Positions 1-13,200 of a DNA stretch of 64,000 bases are shown piece after piece. Numbering within the stretch: the stretch's first letter is position 1; every line of letters starts with the position of its first letter. Origin of the DNA: Aphis gossypii (Eukaryota > Arthropoda > Insecta > Hemiptera > Aphididae); contig NC_065530.1 in NCBI RefSeq assembly GCF_020184175.1, positions 20,561,260 through 20,625,259 of the forward strand, read 5' to 3'. The notes beneath the pieces are model-generated. The model was not told where the DNA came from. It made no database searches and saw only the letters and a list, made by a program, of their open reading frames with translations. The translations under genes were made by a program, and so were the position numbers.

Positions 1-2887
1 ATTAGGTCACATATGTTTAAATTACATTGTTTAGAGAGAACATTTGTAGCGGATTTATTCATCTTACTTTAGCCGCATACAAAAGGTATTTTCAATAAAT
101 GAGTAATTAAATGTTTCTATTTTTGAAATGTGGGTACATTATTATTTTAAACAGAATTTATATAAAACAAGTTAGTATACATAAAATATAGTCAGGTAAT
201 TAAAATTAAAGAGAATCTAAAGGAATAATATTTAAAAAAAATACAAATAAATTAAATGATAAATTGTTAATCGTTAAAAATATTTAGATTTGTCAAAATG
301 TAGATATTAAAAATATAATTATAATACACTAATTTTATAACCTATTTATAGTTCATTGAATTGTCAATCGGAAATCCTGTTTTAAATTTAAAATTGAATA
401 AAATAAACATTTTAAGAAAAAATAGTAGTACTTTAATCGTAAAAATTATGTAAGTGAAAAATTCAATATTTTTACATTTTAATAAATACAATTTAAATTA
501 ATGTTAAAGTTAAATAATTGAAGAATAAAAAATCAATTTATCAATTTTATTTTTCGAATTAGAAACGTATTTTATATTTATATATGGTAAATTATTTCTA
601 CTAGGTGATGTTATTATACTCCTAAATAATAAATACTAGAATTAGAGTTTATTATTACAAATATTTTTTACACTACGTAATGTAAATCATAAAAATCATG
701 TTATAATTATTTATAGTATTGATTGCTAGATTGTATCTACAATCTGATGAACGAAGGAGAATTATATGACTACTCAATAACTCTATAACCTACACATTGA
801 ATTGACAGATATATACATATATATATATATGCCGTGTATAAAAAATTGAATTACCCAAAGCTTATGTAAAAATTGTAATGCAAGTACTTAATATATGATT
901 ACAGTGAAATTATATTAAAATGTAAAAATAACAAAACTGCAAACAATTAATTGACAGCATATGGCTTAAAGTGAATAAGGTACTAAAAAAGTTTCCCATA
1001 CTTAAAATGAAATACGTATATAACCCGCAATATGTCATAATAAAACTTTTACTTTGAAGTTAAAAATTTGTCCAAGTGAGACGAATAAATATATGAAGTT
1101 AAACTCAAGGTTATAAACTCGTTTAAAGTAAAATTTAAAATTAGAAAAGTGGTATTACAATATACATAGCTTTACATCCACCATATATTACAAAAGACTT
1201 AGTATACCAATATATTGTCGGAGTTATATTAATGTAATATGTTATAGGATGTCCCGGGAGAGGGGTATTGCGAGATTCTATCACAAATCACATTTAAATT
1301 TTTAACCCCACGAGGTTTTTTTGAATAATTTTTTAACCCATAAATATCGAGTCAAACCGCATGAGGACTTATCTCTGGATAATATCCTTAAATATTACAT
1401 CAACCTTAGTGCATTTTTTTTGTATAATAAGGCAACACACAATTTTAATTATCATATTACCATTTAATTGCATGACGTACTATTTAATATTCACCCGTAC
1501 ATTATAGTTCTCTATACGTAATTGGATTGTTGGTATTTGTGACCCAAATAATACTATGGGAGCTTGAAAAATGTGAAAAGTCATCCACAGAACAATTTTA
1601 TCGTTTTGCATTTTAAACAAGACATAGACTTAAAAATAATTTCAACTAATGGGGTGGATTTATTGGCGACGACCACGTCTCATATAGAAGAGTGCATGTT
1701 ATTTTATGTCATCGTATTTTCTCTAAATATACAAAATATATAAATAAGTATATTAAGAAGTATAATAGTTGATATAAAGTTGGTAATTACAAAAGAAAAA
1801 TCAAATTGAAATTACTTTTACACATATATAAATACGCAACGGGTTACAGTGAACTTTCGAACAAAATATATTATTTTAAAAGGATGGAATATAAATCGTT
1901 TTGTACAGTTAAAATCCTTGAACTGGACTAAAGAAAATGTTCACAATTGAAAAAAAAAACGTAAACAATTCCCAGATACAAGATATTAAGTTCTATTTTG
2001 TAGTAAAAAGCTTTTAGCAAAATATAATTCGAGGAAAACTGTACATATTATGGTTTTTGTAAATTGTATTAATTTATCTTCTCAGTATAAGTTTATAGGT
2101 AAACAAATTGAGTGAATACTATACATTAAGCAAGACAAAATGCGATCATGTATGTGATTAAATGTTGTAAATGTATAAAAGCATATAAGGAAGTTAAAAC
2201 ATTACAAATATACGCAAAACAAAAATAATTATATAAGCTTATTAATAAAAATACTAATTGACCTAAATATATTCGATTGTTAAGTGTTAAGGCAAAAACA
2301 AAATAAAGTGATAAAGATTGAAATTTATTTTTCTTACTTCATTTTAAAAACTATTTGGTTCGTTTTAAAATGATACAGAATTAAGTATTTTTTGAGAATT
2401 ATTTAATTTGAATTTATGTTCTGTTTTAAAGAAATTTTACTTACAAGTATTTAAGACTCAAAAAATCGGCTATTAAGACGATAAATGTGTATATCTATAT
2501 TCTAAATACATAGAGGGTTCGTCCAAATATATATATTATAAACTATTAACTAGGCACATCATATACAATATACAATTCAAGAAAAACATTTAAAGCCCTA
2601 TTGCAATCGAGGCCTATAATATAATATTATTTCAAACGCACAACTACGTTGTCCGGAAGCTACTTAATATTATATACTCCTAGAGATCAATATTCAATAA
2701 TATTAATAATAATAATAATAATAGACAGACTTTTAAGCTTTTAAAGAATTCTGAGGCGCATTACGTATAACATACAAGGGGGCTTTTAACAGCCACTGGA
2801 TATCCGGTACACGAAATTAATGGATTTCGCCGGATTCGTCGTTAGAAAGAATAAATAACATATTATAATACGATTATTATACATTAC
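1..2887 (-). other. PKA-R1 final intron (partial)
   Basis: A+T-rich sequence downstream of the donor at 2887-2886. I looked for an exon continuing the C-terminus (an acceptor, then Phe-Glu-Arg, ending Ser-Val-stop) and found none. The stretch 1250-1370 is locally richer in G and C (gtcccgggagaggggtat) without a recognisable frame, and could be a transposon end. A short AAT microsatellite lies near 2701-2722. Nothing else was supported. Confidence 0.6.
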
Positions 2888-2975
2888 CTAGCCCGATCGA
2901 GTTTCACACACTTCAGCGGACCATTGGCGACGACGGTCGCTGCTCGTGGACGGTCTAGTAACAGTGCAATTTCAC
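2888..2975 (-). CDS. Pka-R1: PKA-R1 exon: cAMP-binding cassette B
   Basis: This exon of 88 bp was found by searching the minus strand for the expected continuation of DYFG. Acceptor ctgttacag is followed by GT completing Gly, then EIALLLDRPRAATVVANGPL and KCVKLDRA. It ends AG|gtaatg, two bases into the next (Arg) codon. EIALLLDRPRAA is phosphate-binding cassette B, with the key Glu and Arg intact. One visible departure is Asn in VVANGPLK, where most RI proteins have Arg. The family would continue with about 27 more residues in a final exon starting Phe-Glu-Arg; no such exon with an acceptor was seen in 1-2880. Confidence 0.96.
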
Positions 2976-5186
2976 CTGTAACAGAATGTTTAGAATATTT
3001 AAATTATTAGCGATGCTGTTCAATTAGCCAGCGGCTTTGATGGAAATAGTATGAGGTTATTGCGCGCATTTCAATCAACGACACGGATAAACGGCATTTT
3101 TTATTTGATTACAATCTACATCGTTTGTACTACGCGTAGCGCTCGATCGATGCGAGTCTCCGGTGAACAATAACATACGACAGTCGGTTGAAAAGTATAC
3201 AAATTGAAGGCATTAGACGCGTCGTACATATCCACGACGGCTGCTGGTGCCACGTCGTCCATATAGAAAGGATGCGGGAGATGCAACGAGCGTAATTTTT
3301 CATCGCAGCCGGGTCCGAGTTTCAATTGCGACGGCGATCAAACCGCATTGATCGGAAATGTTTTTCGGACGATTTCGTCGTATTTCACCGAGACCGTAGC
3401 ATTTGGCGGGCGGAGGGACATCAGCATTCATAGCTACACGGTATACTTCGCAGGAGACCAACGAAAAGCCCGGATAATCCGGTGTGCGCGTGTCGAGAAT
3501 TTCAAATTGGATTCGCCGACGATGTATACACGCGTACATATAAGCGTTAAGGCGTCTGAGTGTTGACATTCATCAATCGTTTTGGACAAATAATCAAACG
3601 TAGGCAAATAAATAGTTTAATATAATAACAAATTTATTATATCGTAATTATTATTATCTTTTACTCGTTGCAGCACGCGGTAACCATATCGTGAAACGTA
3701 TATATAGGTTGCAAAGTATTCCCGAGTTTTTACATAATTGCATTACTTTTTTTTTTCAATAACATCTTTTACAGAACCCCGACTATCACGAAATACTTCG
3801 ACGGAGCGACAACGTCTTGTAGCACTATCGAAAATATCATATATAGATATCGCGTTTCAAGTGAGATAAATTTCTACCAAACTCTAATCGTAAATGTCAA
3901 CAGTCGCCGGTGAATGGCCGCGTCAACATATAGCATACTGTGATCATATTATACATATTATTATATCACATCTATTGATCGCCACACGTACGTATATACA
4001 CTGTATACCAGTGCTTCTCAACCTTTTTTGTTATAGAGCCCCCTAAATTTAATGTAAAACTGTCAAGGCCCCCCCTCAATCAAAATCATTAATTATATTT
4101 TTTTCTTAGTGATATACCTACTAAATTTACATTCACTGTTTCACACAAATAATTTATTAAGATGTAAAGAAAATAACTAAATAATCGAAAATATTAAATG
4201 AAATAAATACTTCAAGGCCCGCTAGTTATTTAGCTACGGCCCTCAGGTTGAGAAGCACTGCTGTATACTATAACACATCTATCCACTGTCACGACAACGA
4301 GAGATAATCAACGTGTACCGATGCGTACCGTGGTAATAGATAGTGTGACACTGTAAGGACGACATCGCTTGGCAATTATAAAGTCCGGTGTACAGAAGCG
4401 TGTCTCGTATACAGATCTGCAGCAGCAGAGTGACACCAATCGCGACTGACGACAGGGGCGGCGCACACTGGTAACAATCAGTCAATCCCCCCCCCCCCAC
4501 TACTTTTATGTATTGAAATTGTCGAATTTCTTTCACTGTTTTTCAAACTATTAGTACCTTTATACGATTGTTTTACACTATATTTAAACAGAGCGTCGTA
4601 TCTGTTGTACCACTACGTAAAAAGGGTTGATTGACCACGAATTATTATTTTTATTATAGCCATTTTTTATGTACGACATAAAATTATATCTCAAGCATAA
4701 CTGATACCAATGTAACGATACAAATTATAATTGATCGACGGCACCAAATGTCGTGGAATCTATTGGGGTCCTCAGGAGTAACGATTGACTCATTATTATA
4801 CCATACGACTTTTGCACGCCACTTTTTCAATATGTACATGCACACAGCGCGTGTATGCACGTCTATACCGGCGGGTTATATTTGGGTGGATAAGAAGTGC
4901 GTGGGTGGGAGTGTAAAAAGTAAAAAAAGCGAGGAGGAGAGTGGGGTTAGAGGAAAGACTAGAGTGGAGTCAATAATTTTATTTCTACCCGCTCTCGGCC
5001 CTTTTACTCCATCATTCGAGTTTCGCTTCTCGTGAAACGTAACCGTCGGCGGTCTCGTTAACTCGAGTGCGTTATTGTCGCAAGTACCTATACATTTTTA
5101 TACTTATAGTATATATATTATATACGTGATATAATATACAGTGTATAGCATACATTGTATACAATATAGGAGGAATATATGCATAC
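2976..5186 (-). other. PKA-R1 intron between the two domain B exons, with two GC-rich islands
   Basis: This 2.2-kb intron is unlike its neighbours. Blocks 3050-3580 and 4270-5080 are clearly richer in G+C and CpG than the introns around them, and both strands carry open frames of 70-98 codons. One plus-strand frame starts with a real ATG at 4748 (MSWNLLGSSGVTIDSLLYH) and runs 95 codons to a TGA ending at 5038. I recognise no family in any of these frames. Between the islands sits a hAT MITE (4009-4260). A 12-C run lies at 4487-4498. Possible explanations are an intronic promoter, a nested gene or an old insertion. Confidence 0.45.
4009..4260. mobile_element. hAT-type MITE, 252 bp, with 8-bp target duplication
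   Basis: The element starts cagtgcttctcaacct and ends with its exact inverse (16-bp perfect terminal inverted repeats). It is flanked by identical 8-bp duplications ctgtatac at 4001-4008 and 4261-4268. An 8-bp duplication and a CAG-starting terminus are hAT superfamily traits, and the cttctcaacc core resembles termini of animal hAT elements. No transposase frame exists, so it is non-autonomous. Internal purine/pyrimidine tracts (gagccccct, aggccccccct) lie just inside the ends. Confidence 0.88.
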
Positions 5187-5390
5187 CAAAATAGTCGGAC
5201 GGTGCGAGTCTGCCGACTTCGATCAGAGTCTCTCCTTCAACCCTCTGCTGTAGGACTAGCGCCGTTCCTTCGACGATTATGTAAAAATCGTCTCCTTGTT
5301 CGCCTTGTCTGACAATCGTTTCGCCGTCGTCGAACGATACAGGTTCCAGGGCGTCGGCCACGGTCAGTCTCTCCCATTTGTCTAGACTCT
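5187..5390 (-). CDS. Pka-R1: PKA-R1 exon: first half of cAMP-binding domain B
   Basis: This exon of 204 bp follows acceptor ttgttcacag and ends at donor TTTG|gtatgc. After completing a Glu codon it reads SLDKWERLTVADALEPVSF, then GETIVRQGEQGDDFYIIVEG and ends EVGRLAPSDYF plus the first base of a Gly codon. SLDKWERLTVADALEP and GRL.PSDYFGE are signature stretches of RI domain B. The apparent reading beyond DYFG (MHIFLLY and onward) is intron. Translated residues upstream of SLDKW are intron as well, because the acceptor AG sits at 5391-5392. The intron before it is about 8.8 kb. Confidence 0.97.
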
Positions 5391-5608
5391 CTGTGAACAA
5401 AAAAAACGTATACAGGTGTAAGATTTAAAGACAAGTAAATAATTTTTTTTTTTTTTTATCAACCCCTAATAGAAAATCAACAAAAAATAACATTATTTCT
5501 TATATTACGTTTATCACGACTTAAAATACCATGTAATGATAAGAATATTTAAAATACTGCGTCGTACTCATTATTATTAGACTAGTATAAACAGAATTTT
5601 CAATACAT

Positions 5609-5632
5609 AAAAAAAAAAAAAAAAAAAAAAAA
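5609..5632. repeat. poly(A) run of about 24
   Basis: An uninterrupted A run follows 'caatacat'. It could be a retroposon tail or simple slippage; no retroposed body was recognised to its left. Confidence 0.9.
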
Positions 5633-8600
5633 TGAGAAAGTTGTTTAGCCGTATAGGTGGTTTCGAGTGGTAAGTATATAATATCGTCTTAGAGTAAATT
5701 ATTGTAATAGATATTTTAAATTGGAATTCAACGAGGAAAAATGTCATACATTTTTAAAGGATATTGTTAACCTCTATTTTTAAGAAATGTTCATAATTCA
5801 TTTATATTACTGTTAAGTGTTAGTAATTAATATTTATACTAGTAATACGGTAGATTGAATTAATTTTTGGGAAAAAGTATTACATAATTAGCATAAACCG
5901 ATAAGTCTATCTCAACGCGTGACGTACAATAAAATTGTGTAAATAATTCCATAGTATAAATAGCTTAAAACTGGTTAAGTATACACAAAAAGTATTGTGT
6001 ATATTAGTTTTAAGCATATTAAGTTCCTATAATTATATTTGTCAAACTACAATAAATAATAAAAACCGTTTGATGATAAATCGTTATTTTACGTTAAGTT
6101 TGAATAAGATTCGTCAAAATAAATTACGCTTAATAAGCAAAAAAAAAAAAAATGTGGATTTATGTATTTTCAATATTTTTTTCTGTAGTAAGAATGACTT
6201 ATAAAGAATCATGTATTAAATGTATTAAATTGTTTACGCTTTTTGACTTAGAAACAAAATGTTATCAACATAAATTTAAAATATCTATATATAACTCAAA
6301 AAAAAAAAAAAAAATATCAAAATACTATATTAAAGTTGTATTATATGTATATTTAAAAACTGATATTAATAATTGGTAATAAATTCAAGTCTTAACAGTT
6401 TTTAATTTTATTAATTTAAAATAATAATCAAAAACAATCGATATTTCTAAAATTTGTGTTACATAATTATTCTCAGTTTTCTGTATTTTTATTTTATTTT
6501 TTATCTTTTTTATCTTTCTTACAATTATTGAAAAAAAGTATTCAGTAAAGTCTTTATTAGTAATTATAAACTAAATCAAATTTTCTAATAAAAATCACCT
6601 ATATTGAAGTATTTTTTTCTGGTATAAAAGCGTTTACCATCCATCGCATCAACCGTAAGCAATATAGATAGATACATATATGCTAGTACATATTATTATT
6701 GGAATGGTGATTAATGGTTCGGATAAAGTGCTGAAACAGGTATATAGACATATTTTAATATGTTTCAAAGCACCCCGTCGCATCGCGTGGACATTTATCA
6801 ACGATCTATATACGTAGTCATTATCGATGTATTACATCCAATCGTACAAGCATTTCGCGTTAAGTGCAATTTTGAATGAATAGAGTTCAATCAAACAACA
6901 GTAATAACTACTGTTAGTAAATATCGACGTTAACTGACAGTATAGTTTAATTAAATAAGACTATATGAGAAATAATTTCTAGGGAGATGAGCAATAAAGT
7001 ATAAATTAAAGTTTTTTTTTACGACTGTGTGGTACATAAAATATGTAATTGACGGTTTCTAACAGTGAAATTATTTATAAATTGTATGTAGATTCGTTGG
7101 AAACGGGCTTTGAAGTTCTAATTTTCATTTAAATTCAGTCAATTATATTTGTAGAATTAAAATTTGATTATTTTCTATGTGTTAGCAGCTATATTTTTAT
7201 ACAAACACATGATTAAAAAGAAAATAACTTACTCACGAAACTTTTAAAAGTTTTAATGTTGAAATATCTTATTAAAAATTTTCAAGAATTCATTACAGTA
7301 ATTTTGACTGTGGTTTAATTTTGTTCCAGACAAATCCACCTACGTTACAATAAATGTATTTAGAAATAAAGATCACGTTCGGGACCCGTATAAAACTAGC
7401 TAGACTTAACATCTCTTATTTTGTTTCCTCACAGGAAATATCAGCTAAAGTTAATAAAACTCTTAAGTTTATAGTTTTTATATACAACTAAAAGTTTAAT
7501 ATATTTTTCTCGCGCTTCATCGTAGTGAATATTACGAATATTGTTTACTTTTATAAATGTCTGCAAATGAAACGATGAAATCAAATCGTTGTTCTTTTAA
7601 TACATTTTATGCCGATACGGAAAACGGTAGGTGAAAAAAATATTTAGTAAATTTGTTTAAAATAAAATCAAAGTCCAAAAGTAATCATTACCGAACAATA
7701 GACAATACTTTAATTAAAACAATATTAGTTTACTAGCAACTGGTAACTAGTAAGAGCATTATATTATACATTCGTTTTTGTTTATTTTGTTTTAAATTCG
7801 AAATATTTCAACAAATATGGTCAACTCGGCGAGTTAACAAAAACTAAATACTAATTGGAGTACGTATAAACGCAAAATGACCTAAAATTAAACTATATTA
7901 TTATTGGTTTATGTGATTGGTATATAGAGAACCGTAATTGATGTTATTATTGTGCTAAATAAATCAATATCACAGGTTTTGACTCACACGACGGAGCATT
8001 AACAGCTATTAATTATAAACTAGATTTATATGATAATTGTATACTTTGAATTTTCCCTCAAGGATCTTTCACGGATATCCGAACCAGATATTGTGCATAA
8101 ATTGTACTATCAAAGCGAAGGTAAGTTTGGAACATGTTTAAAAACTCGAAAATAAGCAAAATATTATATATTTTTTTTTTTGAATAGACGCAGGTTATTA
8201 TCTATTAAACATAAAAGTCAGACAAGAGTATAAAATGATTATATTTTTCATATATTATTATTTCATTTAAATTTCACTGTCAAATAATACTTAATTGCGG
8301 CACCGATAAGATTTATAGCAGAGATCAAAAATAAAATTATATTTTTAAAATAACAACTCAAGTATTATTACACTAATAATATACACATTGCATTGAGAAC
8401 ATACATATAATTGTACACACATGACACACATACAGAATAATAGGTACTTATGAAAAAATTATGTAGTTTAAGATGACTATTTACTTTTAAATGTAGTTAT
8501 ATATTATAAATATATTAATATCTGATAAAAATAAAACTATCCGTTAGCTTTAATATGTGTTATCAATTTGGTAATTTAATATTAAATTTAAGTTTCAAAT

Positions 8601-11379
8601 TTGTAAAAACAATTAATCAACCTTATCTTTGTGTAAGCGCGTACCTTAAATATACAAAGTCACGCAAATGTGAAATACAAGTAGGTATAATGTAAAAAAT
8701 ATATGTTTTTTAAAATTATTTAAAAACCTAATTGTTAATAGGTAACAATTTTTAAATATCGTGTTCCTTCAAAATAACAATAAAAAACGTTTTGTACGTA
8801 GGTACCTACGATTTGTTTTCATGTACCTATTATAGGTTCTTATTATTCTTCATCATCATACATAATCATTAATCATATAAGGTGTTTTATAAAAACATGA
8901 TAATGTGCAAACGACATCATATTGTTATATAGCATTAAAATAATTATTTTCATTGTATAAACTACGTTTTGTTGTTTTTGCCTCCCACGAACAAAAACAA
9001 TATCCAAAAGAAGCGGGAATGGATCCGTTCTTAATTTTTATTTTTTAGGGTAAACCCTTATAATTATATATTTTTTTCTTTTAAAATTTGTCGTGACCAT
9101 TAGTCTTTAACAAAGATGAATGAATCTATTTCTTAAATGTAGAGAGTTCAGGGGACGATACTCTTGGATTATATCCTACCCACTTTCACTTTGCTACTGT
9201 GTAAATGAAAGGTAAATTTATCACTATCATTAACGAGGGTTAAATATACAATTGATTTTAATCAATACAAAGCAAAAAAATCTGGACCAAGGTTTTAACA
9301 AACCATGTAATAATAATCTTGACATTTAAGATGTAAAAAAAAAATATTAAACAGCCTTTGGAAATATTATTTTCATTTTTATCGTTCACTATTGGCATTT
9401 AAAAAAGTCATCAATCATATCGCATATTATCAACCAGCCATTTATATGTTTGGTCAAGATGTATAAGAAATTTAATAAGTTTTTTTTTATTGGTAATTTT
9501 GACAGATAGATTTTACTTTTTTTACAATTTATATAAATTAAACTAAATTTATCATATTTTTAAAATGTTTGTTGTTCATTAAATTCAAATTCAATTTTTA
9601 TTTACTTTTTGTATTTAAATTTAAATAAAATATTTGTACAATTTTACTATGTTTTTTATTTTATTTGAAATTAGAGTTGCGAATATTAAAACCAAAAATA
9701 ATAATATTTTTGCATTTAATAAAAGGTATGTAATTTTTAATAAATTATAGTCGGAGAAATTTTAATTAAAAAAATAAATATTGTTTTTAATTAAATTAAA
9801 TGATACATTACTTAATGATATCATTTATTGAAACCTTTTAAATGATCTTTTAATGAAATTATTTGTAAATAAGTATGTGAAATATTTGTGTTTAAATTAT
9901 TATTATTTCCAATCGATTATTATTATAGACTATTATTTTTATAGGGGGCTTAATTAAATGTGTTTATATTAAGTGCATGACTGTGAAACAAGTAGAATAT
10001 TTATTTATATATTCTTTTTTATGTAAATTCGATCATTTTTAAAACTTTTTAATTTATAAACGATTTGTTAAAAAAATTCTAACAATGTTTGCAATACGTG
10101 AACAAACAAAATTAGTAGGTACAGTGTGTAAAGGAAATATCTGAGTTGAACAATTTGTTAGGTATACACAGTATATACAATGATAAACTTTTATGTGTCT
10201 ATACTCATTGTATATATTATTTATCTATTTATCTATTCATAAAGATAACTTTTTATTTTGATCGAAATCAAACTATTTTCTGTAAGTATGATACATATAA
10301 AATCATACAGTTTTCTTTTAAAATAAGTGATGTTATCGCGTTATAATATTGAATAGATAACTATAAAAACATTTTTATATATTTTTAAATACCTAAAAAA
10401 TAATTAATTAATAAAAATACATCTAATACCGAACTAAAATTCTAAATTACTTTTTTTTTTTTTTTTATCATATCATATTGTTGTGCTACACAAGACAAAT
10501 TTATATAACTAATAGTAAGGCTGAAAAAAGATAAAAAAAAAATATATTTAATTGACAAATAATAAAAATAGGTATATAAGATATTGCACTTTAAACTGTT
10601 TCAAAACGTGTGATGAAGTTTTATAAATTAAGAAGGGACATAATATAATAAGTTCGTAGACATAAATAATCGAAAACTGAATACAACATATTACAGAATA
10701 TATTTAAAAGATGTCAAATTAAATTAAATTATTTGAACTCTTAGTTACACAACTAAATAAGATAATAATAATAAAAAAATAACTTTATATAATAAGGAAA
10801 TCATAATTAATAAAGAATAAAAATTTATTAATATTGATGATAAGAATTTTTAGAAATAACAAGACGTCATATTTTAAACTACCCAAAGAAATGTTTACGT
10901 TTAATATCTACAATCTAGATGACTACTAATAAGAGTATGATTTTTATCGTAACACTGAATGGTATTTTTTCTAGATAATTTTTTTCGTACAATATAAATG
11001 ATATAAATATATATTTTTATTAAATAAATTAATAAAACCATCTTTTGATAAAATTAAATTACACAAATTGTAAGTAATGAAGAGTTACACTAATTTTTAA
11101 AAACATTAATTTTTCAAAGTAGTTTTTAAAACTTAAAAAATATTTGAAATTTGAAATTGAAAATATGATAGAGATTAAATTTATGAAATTATATAATTTA
11201 TAAATCACAGGAATTTCGGGCAACCTAATGAACCTCAAAAGTTTTGACAGAATAATTAAATAATAAAAAATTAAAATTGTAAAAAAAAACAATACAATCG
11301 TTCTATTCAGAATCTAAAATTTAATAATTATATATTGTACACAAAAACAATCTTTATCTTTACATATTATTAAAGCGTA

Positions 11380-11900
11380 GGCGATTTCTTATGACAGTTA
11401 TATCTGAAGTTCTACTAAACCGATTTTCATGATTTTTTTTTCAAACGAAAACACTCGGTGTGCAGAACCATCAAAAGAGAAAAGTCCAAAAGTTAATTAT
11501 TTAAATAGTTATAAGAAGTACAAAGTTTGCCGTATTATTACTTACAAAAAAATAAAATAAGTCAGGTTGTTATATATAAACTATATAAAAACCACGAGAT
11601 GGCACATTATTGTATCTTATCCACCGTATTAAAAAAAAAATCGAAATAATTTTGAAACTTATAAACTTACGTACATATCTCGCGGGGTCTGTAATCCACC
11701 ATAGGTGGATTGCCTACCTGATAATAAATACTGCTCGCATAATCGTAAGAGAGTCAACAGGCAACGCCAAGCTTACTGGCTATACTAATATAGCCCAATT
11801 AACTCACTGACTGATAAACGTAGAGCCTGAACAATGATAGATCGATGCTTGCAATTTATACAGTACATTCGTACCACAAATTTAGTGTGCAATAAGAAAG
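11380..11900. mobile_element. possible Helitron-like remnant
   Basis: The phrase ctactaaaccgattttcatg followed by a T run and caaacgaaa, and further on ctcactgactgataaacg, resembles sequence I associate with insect Helitron interiors. GC is higher than in the surroundings. I cannot define either terminus (5' TC, 3' hairpin plus CTRR) and see no Rep/helicase coding. The 66-codon plus frame here has no recognisable domain. Treat as tentative. Confidence 0.25.
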
Positions 11901-12924
11901 CATTTTAAAGTGGTGCTTGCACAAGTTTTTTGAGATTCAAAATGGTCAATGAAAATGTCTAAGTTTTTAACTCCGTTAAACCGAATATTAAATAACAAAT
12001 TCAACAAAATTTGAATCATATTATAAAATTGGCACTTTTTATGGGCAATGATGTGCACGAGGTCAGGTAGTAATTTTATTTATTATTGAAGAATTTATTG
12101 TTTGATATCTTTTTTACATTCAAAAAAAAAAAATATATATATATACATTATATGTTAAGTTTTTTACGTGTGTTTTTAAGGGTTCGTTACTATATGGAGT
12201 TACGAGTAAAAAATAAATAGCTTAAATCTTGTTGTAAGACTATAGATAGGAAGTGCGTTCAACGAGCGGGATTGAAATCTTATTTAGTAAAGTTTCAAAT
12301 AAAGTAAAATGGTCAGATTTTCATAGCTCAATTTATGGTAGGTACCTACTTGGAATCATATTGCGTATTAAAAGTTGCAACTAGTTTTATGGTCACGGAT
12401 TGTTGTATTGTATGCGAAAATACAAAATAATATTACATACCCGTACAAATGAATACATTATATACCGTTTAAGCTTGAATTTTTCAATTATGTTAGCCTA
12501 TAAACAGTATATTAAACGATCGCTCAATTAAATGTATGATTTTATTCAATATTAGAGTATACAACATGAAATCAGGTTTGTTTGTCATTCAGGGTTTCAA
12601 TTGGGTCACACCCTTTATTTTGTACGCGTGGGTAGCATTGAAGCAGTAACCAAAGGTAAAATTGATGATTGGTGTACGAATTAATATCAGCGTGACATCG
12701 GAGCAATCACAAACAACAATTGGAATTCAGTCACAAAACGAGTCAATATTCGGCATAGTGTGCAGGTATAAGTGATGTATCAAAGTTTCAAAATATAATC
12801 AATTTTCAATTGATTTGTATTTTCCATACAATACGTACATGTTGTACGATATAGAATAGATAAAAGCATGTAACTTGTATCAGACAAACATGGGAATAAT
12901 GCGATTTGATTATTTTCATATATA

Positions 12925-13015
12925 CAGAGTGATTTACTATACGCATGTTCACCCTAATTTTTTCACTTGATAATGAATTTATTCAAATTTTGGTTTTTAG
13001 AAATTTTTAGTGTCC
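12925..13015. mobile_element. solo end of the TA-flanked TIR element family
   Basis: The segment begins cagagtgatttactatacg after TA and matches the left end of the element at 53430 (cagggtgattcactaagc). Similarity continues through the adjacent tttattcaaatttt / tttactcaaattct segment. No matching inverted end was found within the next kilobase, so this looks like a truncated copy. Confidence 0.55.
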
Positions 13016-13200
13016 TTAGGATATCGCAGTATGTGGAACGTTTTAGCAAATATGTATTATTTATATGAGAACTGTGTTGAAAATTGTAGTGTTATTGATT
13101 GGACGATAATTATACACAAACTATATAGTCTTTTCTTGGTAGAATAACAATAAGGCGTCTAAGAATATTGGAATTTGTTTTTCCGCCGTATACACTTCAA

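Noticed and set aside
4748..5038. 95-codon plus ORF treated as a gene
   Set aside because: Good ATG but no recognised domain and it lies in an intron; kept only as part of the island observation.
5237..5434. 65-codon minus ORF overlapping the PKA-R1 domain B exon
   Set aside because: It is the alternative-frame shadow of the real exon and crosses its acceptor.
5995..6379. Overlapping plus ORFs rich in Lys, Asn and Ile
   Set aside because: Low-complexity A+T-rich translation with poly(A) runs and no domain.
9143..9206. Plus-strand exon-like segment ending GAAAG|gtaaat
   Set aside because: Its phase is incompatible with the neighbouring exon-like segments, and the similarity to membrane exchangers is too vague.
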